Position numbers and translations under genes: made by a program
The notes under the pieces: generated by a model
The model's input: the letters and a program-made list of their open reading frames with translations, nothing else
The model's database searches: none
What the model was told of the DNA's origin: nothing
Shown here: positions 55,317-62,345 of the stretch, piece after piece
How positions within the stretch are numbered: the first letter of the stretch is position 1
Layout: every line of letters begins with the position of its first letter
Source: Futiania mangrovi
GTDB taxonomy: Bacteria > Pseudomonadota > Alphaproteobacteria > Futianiales > Futianiaceae
Length of the DNA: 64,000 nt
NCBI RefSeq assembly: GCF_024158125.1
Contig: NZ_JAMZFT010000004.1
Span: 1 to 64,000 of the forward strand
Direction of reading: 5' to 3'

Positions 55317-56601
55317 GCGCGGCCTCGCGGCGGGCGTCCGCTTCGAGGCGTGCGAAGTGTGCGAACACTTCCGCCAGCCCGCAGCAGCCGCCCGCTGTGC
55401 CGCGCAGGTCGGCGATGTGCGCCTCGTGCGGGCACCAGCCCTTGCAGCGCCCGAACCACTTGCACGCGGCGAGCCGGGTCTGGGCGGCGCGGTAGCGGTC
55501 CTTGAGCGCGCGCATCTCCGTCGAGGCGCGCATCTCCGCGAAGCTCCGCTCCGCGAGCGTGCCGAGCACATGGGCGTCGGAGCCCAGGAACTTGTCGCAG
55601 TGCATGACCTGCCCGTCCGGATCGACGCCGAAATAGTCGCCAAGGCAGGGGCCGCGCAGCTCGCAGAAGCCCGTCCCCGTGCCCTGGTAGGCTGCGTGGA
55701 GCGCATCCAGTTCCCGCACGGCGAGCCGCCGGTCGGGATGGGCGCGCAGCGCGTCGAGCAGGCGCACGAGAAAGCGGGCAAACGCCTCCGGCGCGAGGCA
55801 GGGACCGGATCCGTCCGCCGACGACGGGCGCACCGGCAGGAAGGCGGCGGCATCGACGCCCGCAGCCTCCAGCGCATCCACGAGGTAGAGCGGATCGAGG
55901 GCCGCGATCTCCTCCGTCACGACGACCAGCGCGCCGGCGAAGAGGCCCGCCGCCTTCAGCCGCCCGATCCCGTCCGCCGCCGCGTCGAAGGAGGGCGTGT
56001 CCGCAACCGTCCTGCGGGTGCGGTCGTGCATCTCGCGCGGGCCGTCGAGGCTGACGCTCGCGCGCACGCCGAACAGTTTCCATAGCGCGATCATCTCGTC
56101 GGTCAGCCCGACGCCGTTCGTCTGCAGCGAGTTGCGCACCATCTGGCCCGGCCGCCGCAGCCTGGCTTGCAGCCAGAGGAAGCCCAGCGTGCGCCGGACG
56201 CCGAGCAGCGACGGCTCGCCCCCGTGCCAGACGAACTTGAGCGTGGCGGCGCGCGCATCCTCCGCGGCACGGCGCAGCATCAGCACCTGGGTGCGCGGTG
56301 TCATCTGCTGGCCGGGTCCCTCGCGCCAGTCGTTGCAATAGGTGCAACGCAGGTTGCAATGGCGCGTCAGCTTGGCGATCAGCACCAGCGTTGCAAAGCC
56401 GTCCGGAGGTGTGAGAGCGGGCGGCCCTGCCCGTTCGACCTCGGCGAAGACCGGATCCTTCAGCGGAAGGTCGCGGGCGGCGACGCTGCCCAGGGCGTCG
56501 AGCGGCCTCTTGCCGCCTGCGCGCGCCTGCGCGAACGCTTCCCGGCCCGCGGGCGCGAGGGCTGAAAGCGCATCCGTTTCGATGTCCGCCGCCTCGGTCA
56601 T
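55309..56601 (-). CDS. Radical SAM/SPASM peptide maturase
   Basis: A 430-aa radical SAM enzyme. The SAM [4Fe-4S] motif is C82-x3-C86-x2-C89 (HCNLRCTYCN), followed by WHGGEP. The C-terminal SPASM-type region has C313, C319, C335, C380, C386, C390, C406 and C407, enough for two auxiliary clusters. Such enzymes form thioether or C-C crosslinks in RiPPs, including three-residue cyclophanes at aromatic residues. The precursor's Trp150, Trp162, Phe168 and Phe189 are possible targets. The gene lies 12 nt after the B12 radical SAM gene. Confidence 0.88.
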   Translation of the reverse strand: MTEAADIETDALSALAPAGREAFAQARAGGKRPLDALGSVAARDLPLKDPVFAEVERAGPPALTPPDGFATLVLIAKLTRHCNLRCTYCNDWREGPGQQMTPRTQVLMLRRAAEDARAATLKFVWHGGEPSLLGVRRTLGFLWLQARLRRPGQMVRNSLQTNGVGLTDEMIALWKLFGVRASVSLDGPREMHDRTRRTVADTPSFDAAADGIGRLKAAGLFAGALVVVTEEIAALDPLYLVDALEAAGVDAAAFLPVRPSSADGSGPCLAPEAFARFLVRLLDALRAHPDRRLAVRELDALHAAYQGTGTGFCELRGPCLGDYFGVDPDGQVMHCDKFLGSDAHVLGTLAERSFAEMRASTEMRALKDRYRAAQTRLAACKWFGRCKGWCPHEAHIADLRGTAGGCCGLAEVFAHFARLEADARREAAHA

Positions 56602-56613
56602 CGTTCCGCCCCC

Positions 56614-58512
56614 TCAGCGCGGCTTGAAGGGCAGGGGCAGGGCGAGGAACAGCCCGCCCTCCGCCGCCACGACCCCGTCTGCGGCGAGCAGGCGCAGCGC
56701 CCGGTCGACGCGGTTCTGCGGCTCGCCCAGCTTCTCCGCGATGCGTGCCGCGGTCAGCGGCTTCTCGATGATCGACTGGAACACGCGCGCCTCGCGGCCC
56801 CGGTAGCGGACGACGGCGGGCTCGGCGCTTGTGCGCGCGTCCTCGACCGTCACGACGTCGGGTGCCGAGAAATAGGTAAGCCGCGGCGACCAGTCCTGCA
56901 TCCAGGCCTGTTTCCATGCCTCGATGGCGGCCTCGATCTTCGCATAGGCCCCCTTGGGCAAGGTGTTTTCCAACTCGTACTCGAAGAAATAGGCGACCTG
57001 CTCCTTGTCCATCTCCGGCGGCAGGATGAAGTCGAGCGAGCGTTCCGGGCGGCGGAATTTCCGGGGGAACGCCTTCTCGTCCTTGTAGAGCGGGCTGAAG
57101 CGTTCGAGCCAGATGCGGATGCCTGCCGACGGCGGCTGGAGGTGGTGCAGTTTCGCGAACAGCGCGGCCTGCGCGTCGTAATCCTCCCGGCTCTCGCCCG
57201 GAAAGCCCCAGAGCACGTTCCAGCTCACGGCAATGCCGTGGTGCGCGGCCCAGCGCAGCATGTTGAGGTTGTCGAGCCCGCGCACACCCTTGCGCATCAG
57301 CTTCAGCACGTCGGTCGACAGGCTCTCGATGCCGGGCTGGATGGTGCGGATGCCGGCGGCGGCGAGCGCGGCCATGTCCGCGGGCTTCAGGTTCGACTTG
57401 ACCTCGTAGAACAGGTCGTAGTTGACGTCGGGCCGCGACAGCCGAGGCAGCAAGGTCTCCATGTAGGAGCGGTCGATAATGTTGTCGACGGCCTCGAAAT
57501 GATAGGAGCGGTGCCGGCGGGCGAGTTCGCCAAGCTCCTCCAGCACCTTCTCTGCGGGCTTTGAGCGGAACTTCATGGAGAGCGCGTTGAGCCCGCAGAA
57601 GGTGCAGTGCTGGTTCTCGCCCCACCAGCAGCCGCGCGCGCTCTCGAACGGCACGCGGATGTCGTTGCGCAGGCCGGGCGGAAGGATGCCGAAATACTCC
57701 GCGCGCGCGAAATACTCCTGGTAGTCGGGCACGGGATTGCGGTCGAGATCGGTGACGAGCGGCGCGGGCGGGTTCTGCACGGGTGCGCCGTCGCTGCCCC
57801 GCCAGGCAAGCCCGCGCACCTTGTCGAACCCCGCGCCATCGGCGATGGCGCCGAGCAGCACGGGGAAGGTGCGGTCGGCCTCGCCGCTCAGGATCAGGTC
57901 GATCTCCGGCACGGCGGAGAGCCATTCCCGCGCCATCTCGCGCTCGAAGTTCGCGCCGCCATACACCGTGACGACGTCCGGCAGCATCTGCTTGAGCCGC
58001 CGCCCAATGGCGATGGCCGCAGCCGTCTGCTGGAAGGTCGAGGTGAAGCCGGCGACGTCGGGCGCTGCCCGCGCGATCTCGGCCGCGGCCAGCTCGACGA
58101 ACGCGGGAACCACTTCCGTCCGGACGTGCAGCAGCAGGTCGCGGTCGCGCCGGTCGAAAGCCGCGATCAGTTTCTCGCCCGTCGGGTCGGGCGCGCGGTC
58201 GCCGAAGGCGGCAAGGGAAAACAGCCAGTCGCCGACCGCGACGCCGCGGTCGTTGGCGACCGCCTCGTAGAAATCGGGGCTGGCCATGGCGGCGAAATCG
58301 AGGAAGAGGTGGTGCGTCGTCGCGTGCCACCCCGCCTCGCGCGCGATCTCCGACAGGAGCCCCACCTGGATCGACGGACGGCGCACGGAATTGAACGGCG
58401 CCGCGATCAGGGCGATGCGCCCGGCGGGCGGGGCGGCGTGTGCAGCCTCCCCGTCCGTGGCGCGGGCCCCCGCCGGAAGACCCGCTTCCGGCAGAGACGT
58501 CTCGAGCGTCAT
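56614..58512 (-). CDS. RiPP maturation radical SAM C-methyltransferase, B12-type
   Basis: A 632-aa enzyme. Residues about 30-230 form a cobalamin-binding-like domain (APFNSVRRPSIQVGLL). The radical SAM motif is C295-x7-C303-x2-C306 in RGCWWGENQHCTFCGLN, the unusual spacing I know from the ribosomal-peptide maturation radical SAM protein 1 family. Members methylate unactivated carbons of ribosomal peptides. The C-terminal 90 residues look like a winged-helix domain (LTAARIAEKLGEPQNRVDRA). It starts 4 nt after the precursor stop, which ties it to that substrate. Confidence 0.9.
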   Translation of the reverse strand: MTLETSLPEAGLPAGARATDGEAAHAAPPAGRIALIAAPFNSVRRPSIQVGLLSEIAREAGWHATTHHLFLDFAAMASPDFYEAVANDRGVAVGDWLFSLAAFGDRAPDPTGEKLIAAFDRRDRDLLLHVRTEVVPAFVELAAAEIARAAPDVAGFTSTFQQTAAAIAIGRRLKQMLPDVVTVYGGANFEREMAREWLSAVPEIDLILSGEADRTFPVLLGAIADGAGFDKVRGLAWRGSDGAPVQNPPAPLVTDLDRNPVPDYQEYFARAEYFGILPPGLRNDIRVPFESARGCWWGENQHCTFCGLNALSMKFRSKPAEKVLEELGELARRHRSYHFEAVDNIIDRSYMETLLPRLSRPDVNYDLFYEVKSNLKPADMAALAAAGIRTIQPGIESLSTDVLKLMRKGVRGLDNLNMLRWAAHHGIAVSWNVLWGFPGESREDYDAQAALFAKLHHLQPPSAGIRIWLERFSPLYKDEKAFPRKFRRPERSLDFILPPEMDKEQVAYFFEYELENTLPKGAYAKIEAAIEAWKQAWMQDWSPRLTYFSAPDVVTVEDARTSAEPAVVRYRGREARVFQSIIEKPLTAARIAEKLGEPQNRVDRALRLLAADGVVAAEGGLFLALPLPFKPR

Positions 58513-58516
58513 GGGA

Positions 58517-59092
58517 TCAGCGGCCGAAACCGCCCGGCAGGCCGCCGAGGCCGCCCGGATTGACCGGGTTGGTCAGCGTGCCGCCCCGGAACGCCGGGTT
58601 GGTGCGCCAGCCGCCGACGTCGACCTTGTCGAGATCCTTCGACCAGTCGACCCCCACGCAGGCGACGCCGACACCCACGCCGACCGCATCCTGGACCGTG
58701 CCTCCGCCGATGTTGCCGAGGCGGCCCTGCTCGACCTTCGTCAGGCCGGCGAAGGCGTCGCTCAGATGCACCGCACGCATCTTCGCCAGGTTGTCGACCT
58801 GGATCTTGCGCAGGTTCTCGACGCGGCCTTCCTTCGATGCAACGCCTTCCAGATGGTGCGCCGCGGCGCCGAAGATACCCAGGAGATAGAGGCGCTGGCG
58901 GTCGCTCAGCTTGTTCTCGATGCTCTCGATGGCGTCGGAGATGCCGTCAAGCTCCTCGTCGTCCAGTTCGATCTCCGTCATGCCGCCGGACGCGGCCCCG
59001 CCCTGGCGCAGCAGGGCGAGCACCTCGTCCAGCCGTTCCTCCAGCGCGTCGATGCGTTGTTCAAGCCCTTGCAGCGATCGTGTCGTGGCCAT
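58517..59092 (-). CDS. Candidate RiPP precursor, 191 aa with Gly-rich C-terminus
   Basis: First gene of the six-gene operon. Residues 1-32 form a predicted coiled coil (LEQRIDALEERLDEVLALL), 38-60 are acidic, and 60-125 are helical, all fitting a long leader. From residue 127 the sequence turns Gly-rich: GNIGGGTVQ, VGVGVGVACVGVDW, VGGWRTNPAFRGG, TNPVNPGGLGGLPGGFGR. It has one Cys (145), two Trp (150, 162) and two related TNP-x-GG units. I do not recognise a family. A ribosome site (AGGGGAG) precedes ATG 59092. The call rests on position, size and composition. Confidence 0.7.
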   Translation of the reverse strand: MATTRSLQGLEQRIDALEERLDEVLALLRQGGAASGGMTEIELDDEELDGISDAIESIENKLSDRQRLYLLGIFGAAAHHLEGVASKEGRVENLRKIQVDNLAKMRAVHLSDAFAGLTKVEQGRLGNIGGGTVQDAVGVGVGVACVGVDWSKDLDKVDVGGWRTNPAFRGGTLTNPVNPGGLGGLPGGFGR

Positions 59093-59160
59093 GGTGAAGC
59101 ACTCCCCTCTTCGGTTCTATGGCGTTTCCGAATGCGACTGGGCGCCGGGGCGGTGTTCAT

Positions 59161-59189
59161 GTCTATCCGCCGCTTCGGCAAAGATAGAC
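59161..59189 (-). promoter_or_regulatory. Leader hairpin in the RiPP operon 5' region
   Basis: On the minus strand GTCTATC and GATAGAC form a 7-bp outer stem around an inner GCCG-AAG-CGGC stem, 29 nt in total. It starts a few bases past the predicted -10 and about 70 nt before the precursor start. It may protect the transcript or form a regulatory fold. Confidence 0.45.
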
Positions 59190-59192
59190 TGG

Positions 59193-59221
59193 CAAATAAC
59201 AAGGTTAAAGGAAAGTAGCAA
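59193..59221 (-). promoter_or_regulatory. Predicted promoter of the RiPP operon
   Basis: On the minus strand TTGCTA (59221-59216) and TATTTG (59198-59193) are 17 bp apart. The -35 touches the Fur-like palindrome. The -10 is weak, which would suit a regulated promoter. Confidence 0.4.
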
Positions 59222-59236
59222 AATGCGAATCATTTT
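59220..59236. promoter_or_regulatory. Fur-like palindrome AAAATG-N5-CATTTT
   Basis: Perfect 6-bp arms around CGAAT. The core ATGCGAATCAT resembles gamma-proteobacterial Fur boxes (ATGATAATCAT). It overlaps the -35 of the RiPP promoter. Alphaproteobacteria often use Irr or RirA instead, so the binding protein is uncertain. Confidence 0.4.
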
Positions 59237-59251
59237 ACACAAAATTTCATG

Positions 59252-59280
59252 TTGCTGAATAGGATGAAAAAAAGTGGAAT
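59252..59280 (+). promoter_or_regulatory. Possible promoter of the SDR-iclR operon
   Basis: TTGCTG (59252-59257) and TGGAAT (59275-59280) are 17 bp apart on the plus strand, in the AT-rich region. The gene starts at 59405. Support is limited to the hexamers. Confidence 0.3.
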
Positions 59281-59404
59281 TAGACTAGATTTAAATTTCG
59301 ATCGTTTGGGTTCCGGGCGGTCGTGCCTGGCAAGGTGACAGGGCACCGCGGCCTGCCTATCCTCGCACCCGGAACACCGCCGAGCCCGAAGGAGCCTTCC
59401 CGCC

Positions 59405-60172
59405 ATGACCGACCTGCCCGTCACGCCGTCCTTCTCTCTTGCCGGGCGTCGGGCCCTCGTGACCGGGGCAGGCCGCGGGATCGGCCGCGCGGCTGCCTGC
59501 GCACTGGCCCAGGCGGGGGCCGTGGTCCACGCGGTCGCCCGCAGCGGCGGCGAGGTTGAGGCGCTCGCAGCCGCGCTGCGGGCCGAAGGGTTCAAGGCGC
59601 AGGGCTTTGCGCTCGACGTCACCGATACGCGCGCCGTTGCGGAGTTCGTGGGCGCGCATGGGCCTTACCGGATCCTCGTCAACAACGCGGGGACGAACCG
59701 GCCCCTGCCGATCGCCGAGATGACGGAGGCCGATTTCGACGCGGTCAACGATCTCAACGTGCGCGCGGCCTATTTCGTCGCGCAGGCCGTGGCGAAGGGC
59801 ATGACGGCGGCGGGCGAGGGGGGCTCGATCATCAATGTTTCATCCGCCATGGGGCACGTGGGCGCGGCCCGGCGGACGGTCTATTGCGCCTCCAAGTTCG
59901 CCATCGAGGGGTTCACGAAGGCTCTCGCCTGGGAACTGGGCGGCGAGGGCGTCCGGGTCAACACGCTCTGCCCGACCTTCGTGCGCACGCCGATGACCGA
60001 GGGCATGCTGTCGGACCCGGCCTTCGAGCAGTCCGTGACGGCGAAGATCGCGCTGGGCCGGGTCGGCGAGCCGGAAGACCTGATGGGCGCCATCGTCTTT
60101 CTGGCCTCCGACGCTTCCCGCTTCGTGACCGGCTCGTCCCTGATGGCCGACGGCGGATGGACCGCGCAATGA
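59405..60172 (+). CDS. SDR family oxidoreductase (classical)
   Basis: A 255-aa short-chain dehydrogenase with TGAGRGIGRAAA, NNAGTN, catalytic Ser in INVSSAMG and intact YCASK. It resembles gluconate 5-dehydrogenase and 2-keto-3-deoxygluconate dehydrogenase types. The C-terminal DASRFVTGSSLMADGG is standard. The stop overlaps the iclR start (ATGA). Together with IclR and the TAXI-TRAP system downstream, it probably oxidises or reduces an imported hydroxyacid or sugar acid. Confidence 0.88.
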   Translation: MTDLPVTPSFSLAGRRALVTGAGRGIGRAAACALAQAGAVVHAVARSGGEVEALAAALRAEGFKAQGFALDVTDTRAVAEFVGAHGPYRILVNNAGTNRPLPIAEMTEADFDAVNDLNVRAAYFVAQAVAKGMTAAGEGGSIINVSSAMGHVGAARRTVYCASKFAIEGFTKALAWELGGEGVRVNTLCPTFVRTPMTEGMLSDPAFEQSVTAKIALGRVGEPEDLMGAIVFLASDASRFVTGSSLMADGGWTAQ

Positions 60173-60978
60173 GCCCGGTTGCAGACGCATGGCCCGCAGG
60201 CGCCGGTACAGGGGAGGCCCAGCCAGGCACCCGCAGCGTCGGTGCCGTGGTGCAGGCCGTCTGCATCCTGCGCCATCTCGCTGCCCAGGAGGCGCCGTCC
60301 GGCGTGACCGCGGTGGCGCGGGCGACGGGCCTCAATACCTCGACCTGCTTCAATATCCTGCGGACGCTGGCGGCCGAGGGGCTCGTCGTGTTCGATGGGG
60401 AGGCGAAGACCTATCGTCTCGGCTTCGGCATCCTGGAGCTGTCGACCAGCCTTCTGGGCGCGAGCCCTGTCGACCTGATCCGGCCAGAGCTGGAGCGGCT
60501 CGCCCATGGCCGGCCCGTGGTGGTCTGCCTCTGGCACGTGACGGGAAACGATCGCGTCGTGCTGGCCGACCGGGTCTGCGATCCCAGGACCATGGTGCGG
60601 GTGGAGATGGCACCCGATATCCGCCTGCCGAGCTTCGCTGCTGCCGTGGGCCGCTGCGTCGCGGCGGCATGGAAGCTGCCGGATGCGGAACTGCGCCGCC
60701 GCTTCGACGGCCTGCGCTGGCAGAACCCGCCGGCGTTCGAGGATTACCTCGCCGATGTCCGCCGTGCGGAGATGGAGGGGTATGCGCTCGACCTCGGGCA
60801 GATGTTCGTCGGCCTCGATACCGCCGCGGCGGTGATCGCCGACCACCGGGGGCACCCGCGCTTCGGCATGAGCGCGATCAGCATCCATGGCCAGATGCCC
60901 CGCGCCGATCTCGATGCGCTGGGCGCTGAGTTGCGCGACGTCGCGCGGCGGATCGGGGCGGCCCTCTTTCCGCGCTGA
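60169..60978 (+). CDS. IclR family transcriptional regulator
   Basis: A 269-aa regulator. The N-terminal winged helix includes AVCILRHLAAQEAPSGVTAVA and NTSTCFNILRTLAAEGLVV; the effector domain fills the rest, with YALDLGQMFVGLDTAAAVIA near the ligand site. The start overlaps the SDR stop. It is placed to control the SDR and the downstream TAXI-TRAP genes; an inverted repeat at 61004-61048 is a candidate site. Confidence 0.88.
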   Translation: MSPVADAWPAGAGTGEAQPGTRSVGAVVQAVCILRHLAAQEAPSGVTAVARATGLNTSTCFNILRTLAAEGLVVFDGEAKTYRLGFGILELSTSLLGASPVDLIRPELERLAHGRPVVVCLWHVTGNDRVVLADRVCDPRTMVRVEMAPDIRLPSFAAAVGRCVAAAWKLPDAELRRRFDGLRWQNPPAFEDYLADVRRAEMEGYALDLGQMFVGLDTAAAVIADHRGHPRFGMSAISIHGQMPRADLDALGAELRDVARRIGAALFPR

Positions 60979-61003
60979 GGGAGGCTGCGGCTGGCGGGCG
61001 CAT

Positions 61004-61048
61004 GGCCAGTCTTCTCTGGACAGAATGGCTTTCATGTGGAGACTGGCC
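61004..61048. promoter_or_regulatory. Inverted repeat GGCCAGTCT-N27-AGACTGGCC
   Basis: Perfect 9-bp arms lie between the iclR stop and the TAXI binding-protein gene. It could be an operator pair for IclR or the base of a hairpin ending the iclR transcript. No T-run follows. Confidence 0.4.
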
Positions 61049-61135
61049 CCAAGCGAAGGATGCGCACGACGTATCCCAACAAGACGGTCGTGAGAGGCGG
61101 GCGCGGATCCCGCCGGACGTTCAAGGGAGGACACC

Positions 61136-62263
61136 ATGAAGAGAATGAAGACGGTCGCCAGCGCCGTCCTGATGCTTGCGGCTGGCGCGCTTGCCGGCAC
61201 GGCGCAGGCGGAGCTTCCGAAGTCCATGACCTGGACAGCCTATGATGTCGGCTCCTCGGGCTATGTCGAGGCGTCCGCGATGGCCGACGCGCTGATGAAG
61301 GAAGAGAGCACGCGCGTGCGGATCATGCCGTCGGGCACCTCCATCGGCCGCCTGCTGCCGCTGAAGACGGGCCGGGCCGCCTATGGCTGGCTCGCCAACG
61401 AGATCTATTTCGCCGCCGAAGCGATCCACGACTTCGCCGCGCAGGAGTGGGGCCCGCAGGACCTGCGCGTCATGCTGGGCCGTCCGGCGGGCTTCGGCCT
61501 GGGTGTGGCGGGCGACGCGGGCGTCAAGACGCTCGCAGACCTCAAGGGCAAGCGGATCGCGCGCGTGCAGGCGAACCCCTCGGTCAACATCAAGGTGGAA
61601 GCCATCCTCGCCTTCGCCGGCCTGACCTGGGACGATGTCGAGGTGGTGGACGTGCCGTCCTACGGCGCCTCGCTGCGCGCCCTCGTCGAGGGCACCGCGG
61701 ATGCCGCCGGCGGCGTGCCGACCGCGGCGACCTTCCGCGAACTGGAGGCGAGCCCGCGCGGTATCGTCTGGCCGAGCCTGCCGGACGACGACAAGGCGGG
61801 CTGGGACCGGGTGAAGAAGGTCGGCTCCTTCTTTGCCCCGATCACCGAGACGGTGGGCGCGGGCCTGTCGGAGGACAATCCCGCGCAGCTGATCGGCTAC
61901 CGCTACCCGATGATCGCGACCTACGCCGACACCTCCGCGGACGAGGTCTACGCGGTCACGAAGGCGATCGTCGAGACCTACGACCTCTACAAGGACGTCA
62001 ACAAGATCATGCCGCGCTGGCAGGCGAAGATCGCGGGCCATCCCCCGGCAGACGCGCCGTTCCACGAGGGGGCGGTGCGTTACCTGAAGGAGATCGGCGT
62101 CTGGACCGCCGAGGACGAGGCCTGGAACCAGGACCGTCTTGCCCGCATGAAGGCGGTTCAGGCCGCCTGGGACGCGGCGATGGACGAGGCGCTGGAGAAG
62201 AACCTGCCCGGCAAGGATTGGGAAGCGTTCTGGGCGGACTACCGCGCCAAGAACCTCCAGTAA
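61136..62263 (+). CDS. TAXI family TRAP transporter solute-binding protein
   Basis: A 375-aa periplasmic protein behind AGGGAGG, with signal peptide MKRMKTVASAVLMLAAGALA..AQA. The mature start MTWTAYDVGSSGYVEASAMA is the TAXI region. It is longer than the 318-aa TAXI protein at 51233 and only distantly similar, so the ligands probably differ. It is followed by a stem-loop and its permease gene. Confidence 0.87.
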   Translation: MKRMKTVASAVLMLAAGALAGTAQAELPKSMTWTAYDVGSSGYVEASAMADALMKEESTRVRIMPSGTSIGRLLPLKTGRAAYGWLANEIYFAAEAIHDFAAQEWGPQDLRVMLGRPAGFGLGVAGDAGVKTLADLKGKRIARVQANPSVNIKVEAILAFAGLTWDDVEVVDVPSYGASLRALVEGTADAAGGVPTAATFRELEASPRGIVWPSLPDDDKAGWDRVKKVGSFFAPITETVGAGLSEDNPAQLIGYRYPMIATYADTSADEVYAVTKAIVETYDLYKDVNKIMPRWQAKIAGHPPADAPFHEGAVRYLKEIGVWTAEDEAWNQDRLARMKAVQAAWDAAMDEALEKNLPGKDWEAFWADYRAKNLQ

Positions 62264-62292
62264 TCCGGTCCGCCGGTTTCCTCAGCCGCGCC

Positions 62293-62319
62293 GGGGCGCC
62301 GTCGACAAGGCGGCGCCCC
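62293..62319 (+). repeat. Stem-loop between TAXI binding-protein and permease genes
   Basis: A perfect 9-bp stem, GGGGCGCCG with CGGCGCCCC, around a 9-nt loop and without a T-tract. It is the fourth such element between a binding-protein gene and the next transporter gene in this window. Confidence 0.6.
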
Positions 62320-62345
62320 GTGCACCTTCAGCCCGGATCTGACCG

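Larger units (their letters stand above)
59093..59404. other. AT-rich divergent region between the RiPP operon and an SDR gene
   Basis: No gene is visible. The part from about 59190 to 59310 is strikingly AT-rich for this genome. It holds a Fur-like palindrome, a minus-strand promoter and leader hairpin for the RiPP operon, and a possible plus-strand promoter for the SDR gene. Confidence 0.65.

Noticed and set aside
54429-55877. Longer YcaO version starting far upstream
   Set aside because: The extra sequence overlaps the SPASM gene in another frame and has no YcaO similarity. The compact 295-aa form is therefore real and not a start error.
54911-58330. Open frame of about 1139 codons through the RiPP enzymes
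   Set aside because: It is the alternative frame of the two radical SAM genes, with Arg/Ala/Pro-rich translation. The true frames carry all Cys motifs.
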